From Leptolyngbya iicbica LK (GTDB lineage Bacteria; Cyanobacteriota; Cyanobacteriia; Phormidesmidales; Phormidesmidaceae), in NCBI RefSeq assembly GCF_004212215.1, contig NZ_QVFV01000003.1, positions 1 through 64,000 of the forward strand: a stretch of DNA of 64,000 nt. Reading direction: 5' to 3'. Of this stretch, positions 47,023 to 55,968 are shown piece after piece. Made by a program: the position numbers and the translations under genes. Position 1 is the stretch's first letter; each line of letters starts with the position of its first letter. The notes under the pieces were generated by a model, which did no database searches, was not told the origin of the DNA, and saw only the letters and a list, made by a program, of their open reading frames with translations.

Positions 47023-47108
47023 CTTTTTTTACGGTTAGGGATGGTGCGGGGTGTGCCGCGATCGCCCGCTTACTCATTTTTTTGACTCAATTGCACTGGA
47101 GATAGCTC

Positions 47109-47414
47109 ATGATTCCTGGCGAATTGCTGCCTGCTGAGGGCGATATTGAACTTAATGCAGGTCGCGACACAGTGACGCTGGCGGTGGCCAATAGTGGCGA
47201 TCGCCCCATTCAGGTGGGGTCACATTTTCATTTTTTTGAAGTGAATACGGCGTTGCAATTTGACCGCGCTCAGGCTCGGGGCATGCGCCTCGACATCCCT
47301 GCTGGCACCGCCGTTCGGTTTGAACCGGGGGACGAGCGCGAGGTCACCCTGGTGCCTTTTGTCGGTAGCCGTGAGGTATATGGCCTCAATGCTTTGATTG
47401 ACGGTCCACTTTAA
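47109..47414 (+). CDS. ureB: Urease subunit beta
   Basis: 101 residues, typical Ure[37 protein letters not shown] and [15 protein letters not shown]. It packs with UreA and the catalytic UreC. ureC is not downstream: the next gene is on the opposite strand and ends only 25 bases away. The catalytic subunit must be elsewhere in the genome. Confidence 0.96.
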   Translation: MIPGELLPAEGDIELNAGRDTVTLAVANSGDRPIQVGSHFHFFEVNTALQFDRAQARGMRLDIPAGTAVRFEPGDEREVTLVPFVGSREVYGLNALIDGPL

Positions 47415-47439
47415 GGGTTGGGCGGTTGTCCAGACGGCA

Positions 47440-48495
47440 TTAACGAATGGCGACAAATCCGGCTTCGCTTAAAAGCTGTTGTCCCTGCTGGGTGAGCAGC
47501 AAATTGGCATAGGCTTCGCCCGCTTGCTGATCTTGCGTGCCATCTTCGCGGATGATGACAAATAATCTGCGAGTCAGCGGATACTCCCCACTACGCAAGG
47601 CGGCGCTATTGATTTGGTTGCGCTGGGCAGGACAATTTTCTGGCGGCACGTAAGGTTCTGCATAGGGGCGCACCAGTTGTCCCGGTTGGCGACCCAGGGC
47701 CAGGGGTTTTACCGTGCACTGACCCACCACTTCGGGGGCCGAGGCGTAGTAAATCGCACCGGGAGTGCTATCGACCAGACGTAAAGCTTCGGTCGTCGTG
47801 TTGGCGATGGTGATGCTGCTGGGTAGCGGGGTGCCGCCCAAAACGGTGCCAACAAAAAACTCGACGGTGCCGCCATCGCTGGGGCGAGAAATGGGCACAA
47901 TCGGCAAATTTGGCCCGCCGACCTGGCTCCAATTAGTGACGCTGCCTAAGTAAATATCGCGCAGTTGGGTGAGCGTGATGCCGTCAACGGGGAGATTGGT
48001 ATTGACGGCGATCGCCAAGCCTTCCAACGCCACGGGAATTTCTTTAAGACTGAATCCTTGCTGTTGAGCGGCTTGTTGTTCGTCGGGGTTAATAGCCCTC
48101 GACGACTGCGAAAACGACAGCTGCTTTTTGAGCAGCATATCGATGCCGGAACCGGAACTTGCCGGAACCCCAATAGGGTCGGTGTAGCGTAGCTGAAACC
48201 CTGGAAACGCCTGTTGCATCATCGGATCAACGCTGCCGCGCACGGGAGCCCAGGTAGTGCTGCCGCCATAGTTAAACAAGCCCGCCGGGACGTTTTGCAC
48301 CTCGTTGAATTGTCCCCCGGTACTGGCCGGAGCATCAGCACCGGAGGGGGAAGCGATCGGTGAGGAATTGCTGCCGCCGATACCGGGCACGTTTAAGCCG
48401 CCATCTCGCGTAAACCACCAATAGCCGCCGCCTAGGAGCGCGGCGGTAATCAGCAAAGAGGCGATTAGAACCGGAGTTTCATTCTTGCTGCTCAT
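47440..48495 (-). CDS. PstS-like substrate-binding protein, membrane-anchored
   Basis: 351 residues. A single N-terminal membrane segment (PVLIASLLITAALLGGGYWWF) is followed by a Ser/Pro/Gly linker and a periplasmic-binding domain of the PstS type. Landmarks are YGGSTTWAPVRG, SSGSGIDMLLKKQLSFSQSSRAI, LPVDGITLTQLRDIYLGSVTNW and ISRPSDGGTVEFF. It should bind phosphate or a similar oxyanion outside the cytoplasmic membrane. No pstC, pstA or pstB is adjacent. Instead it lies 76 bases after a Ser/Thr kinase gene on the same strand, so a sensing rather than a transport role is possible. Confidence 0.82.
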   Translation of the reverse strand: MSSKNETPVLIASLLITAALLGGGYWWFTRDGGLNVPGIGGSNSSPIASPSGADAPASTGGQFNEVQNVPAGLFNYGGSTTWAPVRGSVDPMMQQAFPGFQLRYTDPIGVPASSGSGIDMLLKKQLSFSQSSRAINPDEQQAAQQQGFSLKEIPVALEGLAIAVNTNLPVDGITLTQLRDIYLGSVTNWSQVGGPNLPIVPISRPSDGGTVEFFVGTVLGGTPLPSSITIANTTTEALRLVDSTPGAIYYASAPEVVGQCTVKPLALGRQPGQLVRPYAEPYVPPENCPAQRNQINSAALRSGEYPLTRRLFVIIREDGTQDQQAGEAYANLLLTQQGQQLLSEAGFVAIR

Positions 48496-48571
48496 TGATA
48501 ACTGTCGAATAAGGCCAAGAGAAGCGTACTTAACGAGGGTAGACCAGGAGCCAGCAGGTTAAGCGCGATTG

Positions 48572-50119
48572 TTACATGAAGGTAGATAGCAAGCGGTAAA
48601 TGAGCCGAAAGAGAGTCCCGATCGCGATCGCGGCAAGTCCCGCCATGACCGCCAACACAATCACTGTGATACGGGGCGTGGCACTGGTGGCCAAGATTGC
48701 TTGTAAGGGTGGAAACAACAGGACGACCCCCAGAGTCACCACCGCAATAATCACCAGGTCAAACCGCTCAATCACCCGCCGTACTTGCAGCAAAATCAGC
48801 ACGGCTAGCAGCAGCAGCCAAGCGCCACTGCCCAGCAAAGTAGTGCCGAGTAAGCTCAGCAGGGCGATCGCCAGCAGTCCACCTTCAAACCCAGTAAAGG
48901 CCGCACCGCTCAAAAACTCCACTAATGACACCGACGACATCGCCGTCGACTGGGATGCAGAAGCCGCAGGCGAAGCTGACTTCGCTTTGACTGGCTTCGT
49001 TCCCTTGGGAGGTCGCGCCAAACCAGGGGGGGCAGCGGGGGGGGCAGGCGCAGTAGGAGCCGCTGCCGATGCAGGAGTTTGCATGGCGGTGTTGGGAGAC
49101 GGCGCCGCCGGGCTGGTTGCGGCTCGGGGCGGTGGTGGAGCCGCAGCGTTAGCACTTCCCGATGAAGCCGCTTGGCGCAAGGCCGCGAGTACCGCTTTGG
49201 CCGATTCGTAGCGTTGATTGGGTACCGGTAACAGCATTCGATCCAGCACATCGGCGATCGCTGGATTGATTTGCGCATGGGCTCGCCACGCCCAGGAATT
49301 GTTGTACGAATCGTACAATTCCCCCGCCTCTTTGCCCGTCAGCAGGGTAATGCAGGTCACGGCCAAGGCATACAAATCGGTCGAAGGATACACCTCTCCC
49401 CCCGCCATTTGCTCAGGCGGCGCAAACCCAATGGAATAAATGCCCGTGGATCGGCCACTCGGCTTCCCCTGCGCTGCGGTCACCTGTTTCACCGCCCCAA
49501 AGTCCAGCAAATAGAGGCGGCCATCGCGATGACGCATGATATTGGAAGGCTTGATATCCCGGTGAATCGTGCCGTTATCGTGGACAAAACTCAATACTTT
49601 GAGCATCGAGACCAGCACTTCGATCATGTCGGAAGCGCTGAGGGGGCCACTGCGGGCTAACGCCTGCTCCAGATCTTCGCCATCGATGAATTCTTGAACG
49701 AGATAGAAATACTCTTCTTGCTTGCCGGGTTTGAGGCTGGGCACCATCAGCGGAAAGAAGGCATACAGATCGGGAATTTGCAGATGTTTGCGGCCAATTT
49801 CTTCCAGTACCGCCGCTTCGCGTTGAAACAAACTTTGCGCCAGGGCCAACTGGTCAGGATTGAGATCCCCAGACGGCTGAAACAGCTTGACCACGCAAGG
49901 GCGGAGGTTGGGGGTGTAGCGATCGCGGGCCAAATACGCCGCTCCGAAGCCGCCCTGCCCCAACAGTTTTTCAGGCAAATAACGACCACTCAGAATCAAC
50001 GGCATGCCACAGGCCGTGCAAAACTTTTGTTGCACCGTGGTCAACGTGGCCGAATTTTCCAGATCGGCAAAATGGTTGGCCGGTCGGGGACAGGTCGGTC
50101 GAGTACAGACAATCTCCAT
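48572..50119 (-). CDS. Membrane-anchored serine/threonine protein kinase
   Basis: 515 residues. An N-terminal four-Cys cluster (Cys5, Cys10, Cys34, Cys37) looks like a zinc ribbon. The Hanks-type kinase domain spans about 46-315, with GQGGFG (54-59), Lys78 in VVKLF, HRDIKPSN (186-193), DFG (206-208) and APPE (233-236). All catalytic residues are present. A Pro/Ala-rich linker (about 315-400) follows, then a C-terminal region with about four membrane segments. It should phosphorylate proteins at Ser/Thr from the inner face of the membrane. The PstS-like gene follows by 76 bases on the same strand. Confidence 0.9.
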   Translation of the reverse strand: MEIVCTRPTCPRPANHFADLENSATLTTVQQKFCTACGMPLILSGRYLPEKLLGQGGFGAAYLARDRYTPNLRPCVVKLFQPSGDLNPDQLALAQSLFQREAAVLEEIGRKHLQIPDLYAFFPLMVPSLKPGKQEEYFYLVQEFIDGEDLEQALARSGPLSASDMIEVLVSMLKVLSFVHDNGTIHRDIKPSNIMRHRDGRLYLLDFGAVKQVTAAQGKPSGRSTGIYSIGFAPPEQMAGGEVYPSTDLYALAVTCITLLTGKEAGELYDSYNNSWAWRAHAQINPAIADVLDRMLLPVPNQRYESAKAVLAALRQAASSGSANAAAPPPPRAATSPAAPSPNTAMQTPASAAAPTAPAPPAAPPGLARPPKGTKPVKAKSASPAASASQSTAMSSVSLVEFLSGAAFTGFEGGLLAIALLSLLGTTLLGSGAWLLLLAVLILLQVRRVIERFDLVIIAVVTLGVVLLFPPLQAILATSATPRITVIVLAVMAGLAAIAIGTLFRLIYRLLSTFM

Positions 50120-50190
50120 AGGCGCTGAGGTAGGCTAGCCAATCGCTAGATAAAGCTTATTCTTCCCCCATAACATTACAAGCCGATTCG

Positions 50191-51210
50191 CTACTCGACC
50201 GAAGCTTTCCCATTGATTTCAGGTAGTGAGGGCACTGAAGTCGTCTGCCCATTCTGCTCAGCTGCCCCTTGCGATAGCTCGATAGCCCGGTTTGTAAACT
50301 GGGGCAAAATCTCTTCGGTAAACGCTTCAGCCGCTTTTGAGCGATAGCGATTGGGATTCACAATCACCGAGAGGGTGCGGTTCACCACAACGCCTTCAAC
50401 GCGACCACGATGCAACATGCCCATCTGCAATTCTTTTTCAATCGCCGAGATGGAAACAAATGCTACTCCCAGACCCGACTGCACTGCGTTTTTGATCGCT
50501 TCAATGGAGTTAAGTTCCATCTCAATATGCAGATTCCCCGTTTCGATGCCGCAGCGGGTTAATACCTGATCAATCACTTTGCGAATGGTGGATTGAGAGT
50601 CGAGGGCAATGAATTTGAGCTGATACAAATCTTCACGACGAATAATCTCGGCATTCGCCAGGGGGTGATAAACCGGCATGATCAGGGCCAATTCATCTTC
50701 GGCGTAGGGGATGATTTCGAGGGATTCTTGCAGTTCGCTGGGCACTTCGCCGCCAATGATGGCTAAATCGACCTGACCATTGGCAACGCTCCACGAAGTG
50801 CGGCGAGTCGAGTGGACATGAAGCTGTACCGCGACTTCTGGATAGCGTTGACGGAACAAACCAATCATTCTTGGCAGCAGATACGTGCCTGTGGTTTGAC
50901 TCGCGCCGACAATCAGGGTGCCTCCCTGGAGGTTTTGTAGATCTTCGATCGCGCGGCAGGTTTCCTGGCATAGACTCAAGATGCGATCGCCATATTCCAG
51001 CAGCAAATGTCCGGCTTCGGTGAGTTGGGCGCGGCGACCCCCTCGGTCAAATAGGGGCACACTCAGCTGACGTTCTAAATTCTGAACTTGAAGACTGACC
51101 GCTGGCTGGGAAACATAGAGGCTATCGGCAGCCCGTTTAAAACTGCCTTCAGTTGCGATCGCTTTAAGGATGCGCAACTGATCCAAAGTAAACGGAAGAT
51201 CAGAAGACAT
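50191..51210 (-). CDS. rbcR: LysR-type regulator RbcR (Ycf30-like)
   Basis: 339 residues. The N-terminal winged helix ([33 protein letters not shown]) and the effector domain with [35 protein letters not shown] and SGLGVAFVS fit the RbcR/Ycf30 branch, which regulates RuBisCO and carbon-fixation genes. The C-terminal tail beyond ~310 is low complexity. No carbon-fixation gene is nearby, so it acts in trans. CmpR and NdhR are related; the wording here is closest to RbcR as I remember it. Confidence 0.85.
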   Translation of the reverse strand: MSSDLPFTLDQLRILKAIATEGSFKRAADSLYVSQPAVSLQVQNLERQLSVPLFDRGGRRAQLTEAGHLLLEYGDRILSLCQETCRAIEDLQNLQGGTLIVGASQTTGTYLLPRMIGLFRQRYPEVAVQLHVHSTRRTSWSVANGQVDLAIIGGEVPSELQESLEIIPYAEDELALIMPVYHPLANAEIIRREDLYQLKFIALDSQSTIRKVIDQVLTRCGIETGNLHIEMELNSIEAIKNAVQSGLGVAFVSISAIEKELQMGMLHRGRVEGVVVNRTLSVIVNPNRYRSKAAEAFTEEILPQFTNRAIELSQGAAEQNGQTTSVPSLPEINGKASVE

Positions 51211-51418
51211 AAAAACCTATCCAGAGAATCGAGTGAGACATAGAATTCAACAACAAACGCATGAGCATTTCATCGCAGTCACCCATCAATGCCATCTAGC
51301 TTGATGTTTCCCCAACTAATCCTTGGTTAAGGAAAAACAAAAGGATATTCAGCCTCCCTTAGATTACTCGTTCAGCGGATTTTCTCGATACCGCACTGTC
51401 AGAAAACTCAGCTTTTTT

Positions 51419-52249
51419 ATGAAACAACAGGTGATATTGAGCTTTTTAAATTTACCTGGGATCGTCGGTCTCGGCCTCATGGACGGGCACTCGCGGCCTT
51501 ATTTTTCAGGAATAGATCAGTCGCTCAACTTTCAACAAAAAGAAGCGTTAACCCAGGGTATACAGCAGGTCATCAGTACTACGCCGACCGGATTTGAATC
51601 ATTTGATTTTAAATTTGCTCGGCGCGACGCGCGAATTTATCGCCTCAAAACAGGCGTGATTCTATTAGTCGTTACGGATGAACACCTCGATACCGTAGTT
51701 TACAACGACACTGTGGCTCAACTCAAAGACACTTTAGAGAGTGATCCCCACAGTGCGGTCTCCACGTTTCGCTTGCTGGCCGGCAGTACGACGCTCAATC
51801 GGCCTACCGAGGGAGGAGCCGCCGATGCTCCGTCTGAGTCTCCAGCGTCTTCGCCCTCGGCACCCGTGGTTGCAAGTGCGCCCGGTGGAACGGCGATCGT
51901 CACCTGGGGCAGTTATCTGGCGACCCTCAACGCCTTGACCGATGCGACCGCCCAATATTTGGGCAAAATTGTAGTGGCTAACACCTGGCGCACCACGCGG
52001 CCCAAAGACGATCACCTTGATGTGATGCAGCTCGACCGCAACGGTCACTTTAGCGTGACTGCAGAGGCGCAAATTGCACCCGCAGCGTCCATTGATCAAG
52101 CTATACACGCGGCTCTCGATCAGTGGGTCAGTACCTTTATCAAACGGTGCTCAATGATCATTCGTGATTATCAAGCATTGGTGATTGAGCAACAGCTGAC
52201 ACCGGAGCAAAGAGCGGTATTGCAGGTCGACCAGGCTCCGGTTGAATGA
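51419..52249 (+). CDS. Conserved hypothetical cyanobacterial protein, roadblock-like N-terminus
   Basis: 277 residues from ATG 51419 (MKQQVILSFLNLPGIVG); TTG 51323 is an in-frame alternative adding 32 residues. The first ~120 residues resemble a roadblock/LC7-like fold (VGLGLMDGHSRPYFSGIDQSL, GVILLVVTDEHLDTVVY). A Ser/Ala/Pro linker follows, then a second domain with ATAQYLGKIVVANTWRTTRP and FIKRCSMIIRDYQ. Roadblock proteins often serve small GTPases or motility. No such partner is adjacent and no function can be stated. It is divergent from rbcR. Confidence 0.7.
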   Translation: MKQQVILSFLNLPGIVGLGLMDGHSRPYFSGIDQSLNFQQKEALTQGIQQVISTTPTGFESFDFKFARRDARIYRLKTGVILLVVTDEHLDTVVYNDTVAQLKDTLESDPHSAVSTFRLLAGSTTLNRPTEGGAADAPSESPASSPSAPVVASAPGGTAIVTWGSYLATLNALTDATAQYLGKIVVANTWRTTRPKDDHLDVMQLDRNGHFSVTAEAQIAPAASIDQAIHAALDQWVSTFIKRCSMIIRDYQALVIEQQLTPEQRAVLQVDQAPVE

Positions 52250-52384
52250 ATTAGAATTGATGCCTGACCGACACTGAAACCCAGGTGTCTAGCCTCACGA
52301 TACCTTTGGGGTGCCCCCCACTGTTTGATGGCAACTGATTGAAAATTGCCCGACCGCTCATACTTTTAAGGAGAATTCACCCTA

Positions 52385-52870
52385 ATGGTCAAAACCGTAC
52401 GGTTAGAACCCATTGCTCAGGAAAGCTCTATCCAAACGAATGGCAACCTGCTTTCTGTCTTGCTCAACAAAGACTTAGACGTGCTCAAAGAATGTGGCGG
52501 GCGGGGCATGTGTGCGACCTGTCATATCTACGTTAAAGACGGAGCTGATGCCTTAACCCCGATTAACCGTCGTGAGCAGCGCACCTTGGAGGTGATTACC
52601 TCGTGTAAGCCCAATTCACGGCTCGCCTGTCAAGCGCGTGTGATGGGTGAAGGGGTGGTGGTGGAGCTGCCGCCCGGTATGTACGTCAACTCTTTGCAGG
52701 ATATTGAAGCGCTGATTGGTCGGCGGGCCGAGTCCAACTTGCTGCACCCGATTACGGGCGCAGTGCTGGTAGAAGAAGGCAAATTGATTACCCGCTCGAT
52801 GCTGAAGCAGTTGGAAAACACCGATACCTTCAGAGTCAGCGAATACTATACGCAATCTTCGGAAGCGTAA
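52385..52870 (+). CDS. 2Fe-2S ferredoxin-like protein with adrenodoxin-type cysteine spacing
   Basis: 161 residues. The cluster ligands are Cys37-x5-Cys43-x2-Cys46 (CGGRGMCATC) and Cys82 (RLACQARV), 35 residues later; the x5/x2/x35 spacing is that of adrenodoxin-type rather than plant-type ferredoxins. An extra Cys74 is present. The C-terminal ~70 residues (NSLQDIEALIGRRAESNLLHPITG...) extend past the ferredoxin fold and may be a partner-binding region. AAGGAG at 52368-52373 gives a good ribosome-binding site for ATG 52385. It should carry single electrons; its partner is unknown. Confidence 0.85.
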   Translation: MVKTVRLEPIAQESSIQTNGNLLSVLLNKDLDVLKECGGRGMCATCHIYVKDGADALTPINRREQRTLEVITSCKPNSRLACQARVMGEGVVVELPPGMYVNSLQDIEALIGRRAESNLLHPITGAVLVEEGKLITRSMLKQLENTDTFRVSEYYTQSSEA

Positions 52871-52944
52871 GGGTTTGCTAGCCTGGATCATCATGGCGGG
52901 GATAAGTCGGTAGCCAAAACTAAGCATCTCTAGCGCGGCTAGTT

Positions 52945-53006
52945 TCGACTCCGCTCAATTAGCTAGACGGGTTGACGTGGGACCAACGAGGGCTGAGCGG
53001 AGTCGA
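52945..53006. repeat. Palindromic element with 13-bp perfect arms
   Basis: TCGACTCCGCTCA (52945-52957) is the exact reverse complement of 52994-53006. It lies in the spacer between the ferredoxin and the pseudouridine synthase genes and is not coding. It may double as a transcript end. Confidence 0.55.
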
Positions 53007-53121
53007 GGTCCGGATCGATGGAGAATTCTGAGTCCTGATTGAGACCTGGGATTGGTGCAAATCAGGAATGGCGATCGCCAAAAATGCTAGAGTTTGCTTC
53101 TGTTGAATTCAGTCACTCCCC

Positions 53122-54066
53122 ATTTCTGACACGACCCTACAGCTCCAGGTGGAAACAGCGTCACCGTCGCGGCTTGATCGCTGGTTGACAGCGCATCTCC
53201 CTGACCTGTCGCGTAATCGGGTGCAAAAGCTCATTGACTGGGAATACGTGACCCTCAACGGCTCCGTCTGTACGGACAAGAAAGCGGCGGTGAGGGTGGG
53301 AGATGCGATCGCGGTCACGATCCCTGCCACGAAGCCCTTAGAGGTGAAGGCCGAAGCCATTCCCCTCGACATCCTCTACGAAGACGAGCATTTCGTCATT
53401 GTCAACAAGGCAGCGGGCATGGTGGTGCATCCCGCCCCGGGCAACATGGACGGCACCCTGGTGAATGCGCTGCTGGCTCATTGTGGCGACCAACTGACGG
53501 GCATTGGCGGCGTCGAGCGTCCCGGCATTGTGCATCGGTTAGATAAGGATACGACTGGGGCGATCGTCGTCGCTAAGTCAGAGCTGGCCCACAAAGATTT
53601 GCAAGCGCAGATGAAGGCCAAAACCGCCCGCCGCGAATACCTCGGGGTGATTCATGGGGTACCCGCGACCACTAGCGGCACGGTCGATGCCCCCATCGGT
53701 CGCCATCCCCACGATCGCAAAAAGCAGGCGATCGTCCCCGTCCACAAAGGCGGTCGGGAAGCGGTGACCCATTGGCAAGTAGAAGAACGGCTGGGCAATT
53801 TCACGCTGATGCGCTTTCAGTTAGAAACGGGGCGTACTCATCAGATCCGCGTCCACTGCCTGCATATGAAACATCCCATGGTGGGCGATCCGGTTTACGG
53901 CGCGGGGCGTTCGGTTGGTGTGAATCTGCCCGGTCAGGCGCTCCACGCGGAAAAGCTGACGCTGCGCCATCCCGCAACGGGGGAACTCGTAACGGCGATC
54001 GCCCCTTTCCCCCCCCACTTCATCAAACTGCTCAGCGTGCTCCGCAATCGACAGCTATCGGGGTGA
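53122..54066 (+). CDS. RluD-type 23S rRNA pseudouridine synthase
   Basis: About 315 residues. An S4-like RNA-binding N-terminus (RLDRWLTAHLPDLSRNRVQKLI) is followed by the catalytic domain with GIVHRLDKDTTG, whose Asp attacks uridine, and LETGRTHQIRVH and HPMVGDPVYG. It isomerises uridines in large-subunit rRNA or other RNA. The first usual start codon is GTG 53149, but it cuts into the expected N-terminal strand (LQLQVETASPSRLDRW). In-frame codons upstream are ATT 53122 and ATT 53107, before a TGA at 53104. I give 53122 as the likely start; GTG 53149 is the conservative choice. Confidence 0.88.
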   Translation: MSDTTLQLQVETASPSRLDRWLTAHLPDLSRNRVQKLIDWEYVTLNGSVCTDKKAAVRVGDAIAVTIPATKPLEVKAEAIPLDILYEDEHFVIVNKAAGMVVHPAPGNMDGTLVNALLAHCGDQLTGIGGVERPGIVHRLDKDTTGAIVVAKSELAHKDLQAQMKAKTARREYLGVIHGVPATTSGTVDAPIGRHPHDRKKQAIVPVHKGGREAVTHWQVEERLGNFTLMRFQLETGRTHQIRVHCLHMKHPMVGDPVYGAGRSVGVNLPGQALHAEKLTLRHPATGELVTAIAPFPPHFIKLLSVLRNRQLSG

Positions 54067-54163
54067 ATTTTGGCGAATTTCTGACACATTGCCGCAGCAA
54101 CCAAGGCCAGACCCAGTATCCTGAAAGCCGAGACTTTGCACCTTAGCCGCTGGCACCTGCTTC

Positions 54164-54949
54164 ATGGGCGTCGAAATCCTGATCCTGACGGTTTATTTCA
54201 TCTGCGTCATCTATGTGCTGTATCAGATGGCTTTGTCTGTCGAAGACAAACTCGAAGATCAGGTGGCCATTGTGCTCCAAGGGGAAGCGCTGCAGGATGC
54301 CGTCAATGCCCAACTACAGCAGCAAAATTTATATCAGGCAACTGCCGAAACCCAAACCGTTAACGGCATCTCGGCGTTTGCCATCACGTTTTTCAACGCT
54401 GAGGAGCGGGTGGGTGCTGTCGCGCTGCAAGTGATGCCCCAGGGCAAGCGACCGTTGCAGCCCGCCGTCAAAACCTTGAGTGTGAATGTCGTGAATACGC
54501 TGCCCGATCAGCAGGTCTTTATCGAATGGGACCGCAGCGCCCTGAGCATTCACGGCGGCTACGCGCAGCGCGTGATTCGCCAGGTGCCCGGCAGCACGAC
54601 CGATTTGCTGCCGTCGCAAGCGCCAACGGTCGTGAACCCCGGTTTGCAAACCAGTGTCAACATCACCGGAGAAAGTCTCCTCAGCCGCCCCGACAATCAG
54701 ATGACGTTGGAGGTGGGGCCAGCCCTGGTGAATTTAAGCCAAATCCCCAATATGCCCGCTCCGGCCCGCCAATATACCCTGCAACTGGTGCTGTGGGTGC
54801 GATCAACCTTGCATCCCAATGCTCCGGCTTTGCAGATTATTTTGCCCTTCAATTTCCAAATTGAGGTGTTGCCTGATCATGTGGCCCTGCCGGTGTTGAG
54901 CTGGTTGCTCAACTTTAATCCCATGGCGCTATTGCCGCGAGGCCGCTGA
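54164..54949 (+). CDS. Hypothetical membrane-anchored protein
   Basis: 261 residues. One N-terminal membrane segment (ILILTVYFICVIYVLYQMAL) is followed by a soluble domain of mostly beta-strand character (SVNVVNTLPDQQVFIEWDRSAL, PTVVNPGLQTSVNITG, QYTLQLVLWVRS) and a C-terminal hydrophobic patch. The family is not recognised. Its stop TGA shares its last A with the ATG of the following protease gene (TGATG), so the two are translationally coupled. That hints at a link with hydrogenase maturation, or may just be compact packing. Confidence 0.7.
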   Translation: MGVEILILTVYFICVIYVLYQMALSVEDKLEDQVAIVLQGEALQDAVNAQLQQQNLYQATAETQTVNGISAFAITFFNAEERVGAVALQVMPQGKRPLQPAVKTLSVNVVNTLPDQQVFIEWDRSALSIHGGYAQRVIRQVPGSTTDLLPSQAPTVVNPGLQTSVNITGESLLSRPDNQMTLEVGPALVNLSQIPNMPAPARQYTLQLVLWVRSTLHPNAPALQIILPFNFQIEVLPDHVALPVLSWLLNFNPMALLPRGR

Positions 54950-55386
54950 TGACGACTTTGGTCGTGGGCTATGGCAACACGCTGCGGGGTGACGATGGTG
55001 TGGGCTATCAGCTGGCAGACCAGGTTGCAGCATGGGAACTGCCCAACGTGAGGGCGATCGCCTGCCACCAACTCACCCCAGAGCTGGCAGCGGCCATGGC
55101 TGAATGCGATCGCGTCATTTTCATCGACGCGACCTTGCCCCATACCCAAGTTGACGTGACCTGGCGATCTCTGTCCCCCAGTGATGCTCCCGGGCTGGAT
55201 GCTCATCGCAGCGACCCGGCTGATCTGTTACGCCTAACCGCGCAACTGTACGACACGGTACCGCTCGCCTATCAGTTACTATTGCCCACTGCGGCGATGG
55301 ATTTTTCAGAAACTTTGTCCGCGATCGCTCAAGCCGGTTTCGACACGGCATTGTCTCAGTTATGGGACTTTCTCACCGCGCCGTAA
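54949..55386 (+). CDS. Hydrogenase maturation protease (HoxW/HupW type)
   Basis: 145 residues of the HybD/HycI peptidase family. Motifs: VVGYGNTLRGDDGVGY with Asp16, VIFIDA with Asp60 and DAHRSDP with His86, matching the three nickel-sensing ligands of HybD (Glu16, Asp62, His93). It cleaves the C-terminal extension of a NiFe hydrogenase large subunit after metal insertion. No hydrogenase structural or hyp gene lies in the window, so whether it serves a Hox or Hup enzyme cannot be told. It overlaps the preceding gene by one base. Confidence 0.85.
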   Translation: MTTLVVGYGNTLRGDDGVGYQLADQVAAWELPNVRAIACHQLTPELAAAMAECDRVIFIDATLPHTQVDVTWRSLSPSDAPGLDAHRSDPADLLRLTAQLYDTVPLAYQLLLPTAAMDFSETLSAIAQAGFDTALSQLWDFLTAP

Positions 55387-55470
55387 ACCGTAACTAGAGA
55401 CAACCGACGCCTGTTCAGTCTGGGAGCCGTGCATTCGATCCATTCGCGCTTGCGCTCGTGTAACCCACCG

Positions 55471-55968
55471 TCAGCCGCCCTCTGGTGTTTGTTCACAAGC
55501 GCCGATGCTGACCCAAGTGCTCGCACCATCTTCCCAGTGCTCTTTTTTCCAAATCGGTGCGTTGTGCTTCAGCGTATCGATCGCATACTGGCAAGCGGCG
55601 AATGCCTCACTTCGATGGGGGCACCCCACAGCGACCAAGACACTGATTTCACCGACCAGCAGTTTACCCGTGCGGTGATGAATCACGACGCGAGTCACAT
55701 CCGGCCACTGCTGCCGCATCTGCGCCGCGATTTGTTTGAAGATTTCCAAGGCCATCGGCTCATAGGCCTGATATTCCAAATAGGAGACGGCGCGGCCATC
55801 GGTGTTGTCGCGCACCATGCCGCTCATCACCACGATCGCCCCATTCCGCGAATCATCCGCCAGACGATACACCTCATCTAACGACAGCGGCGCAAAGGTT
55901 ACGGCAAAGTTGTCGCCCTCAGCTACCGTCGCCTTCGTCACCACAGGCAGCGTTGAGTCTACAGCCAC
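55471..55968 (-). CDS. moaE: Molybdopterin synthase catalytic subunit MoaE
   Basis: 165 residues. Typical MoaE features: GAIVVMSGMVRD, LEYQAYEPMAL, VVIHHRTGKLLVGE, VAVGCPHRSEAF and KHNAPIWKKE, where the lysines form the active site. With MoaD it inserts sulfur into precursor Z to make molybdopterin. moaD is not adjacent. About 20 N-terminal residues precede the core. Confidence 0.92.
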   Translation of the reverse strand: MAVDSTLPVVTKATVAEGDNFAVTFAPLSLDEVYRLADDSRNGAIVVMSGMVRDNTDGRAVSYLEYQAYEPMALEIFKQIAAQMRQQWPDVTRVVIHHRTGKLLVGEISVLVAVGCPHRSEAFAACQYAIDTLKHNAPIWKKEHWEDGASTWVSIGACEQTPEGG

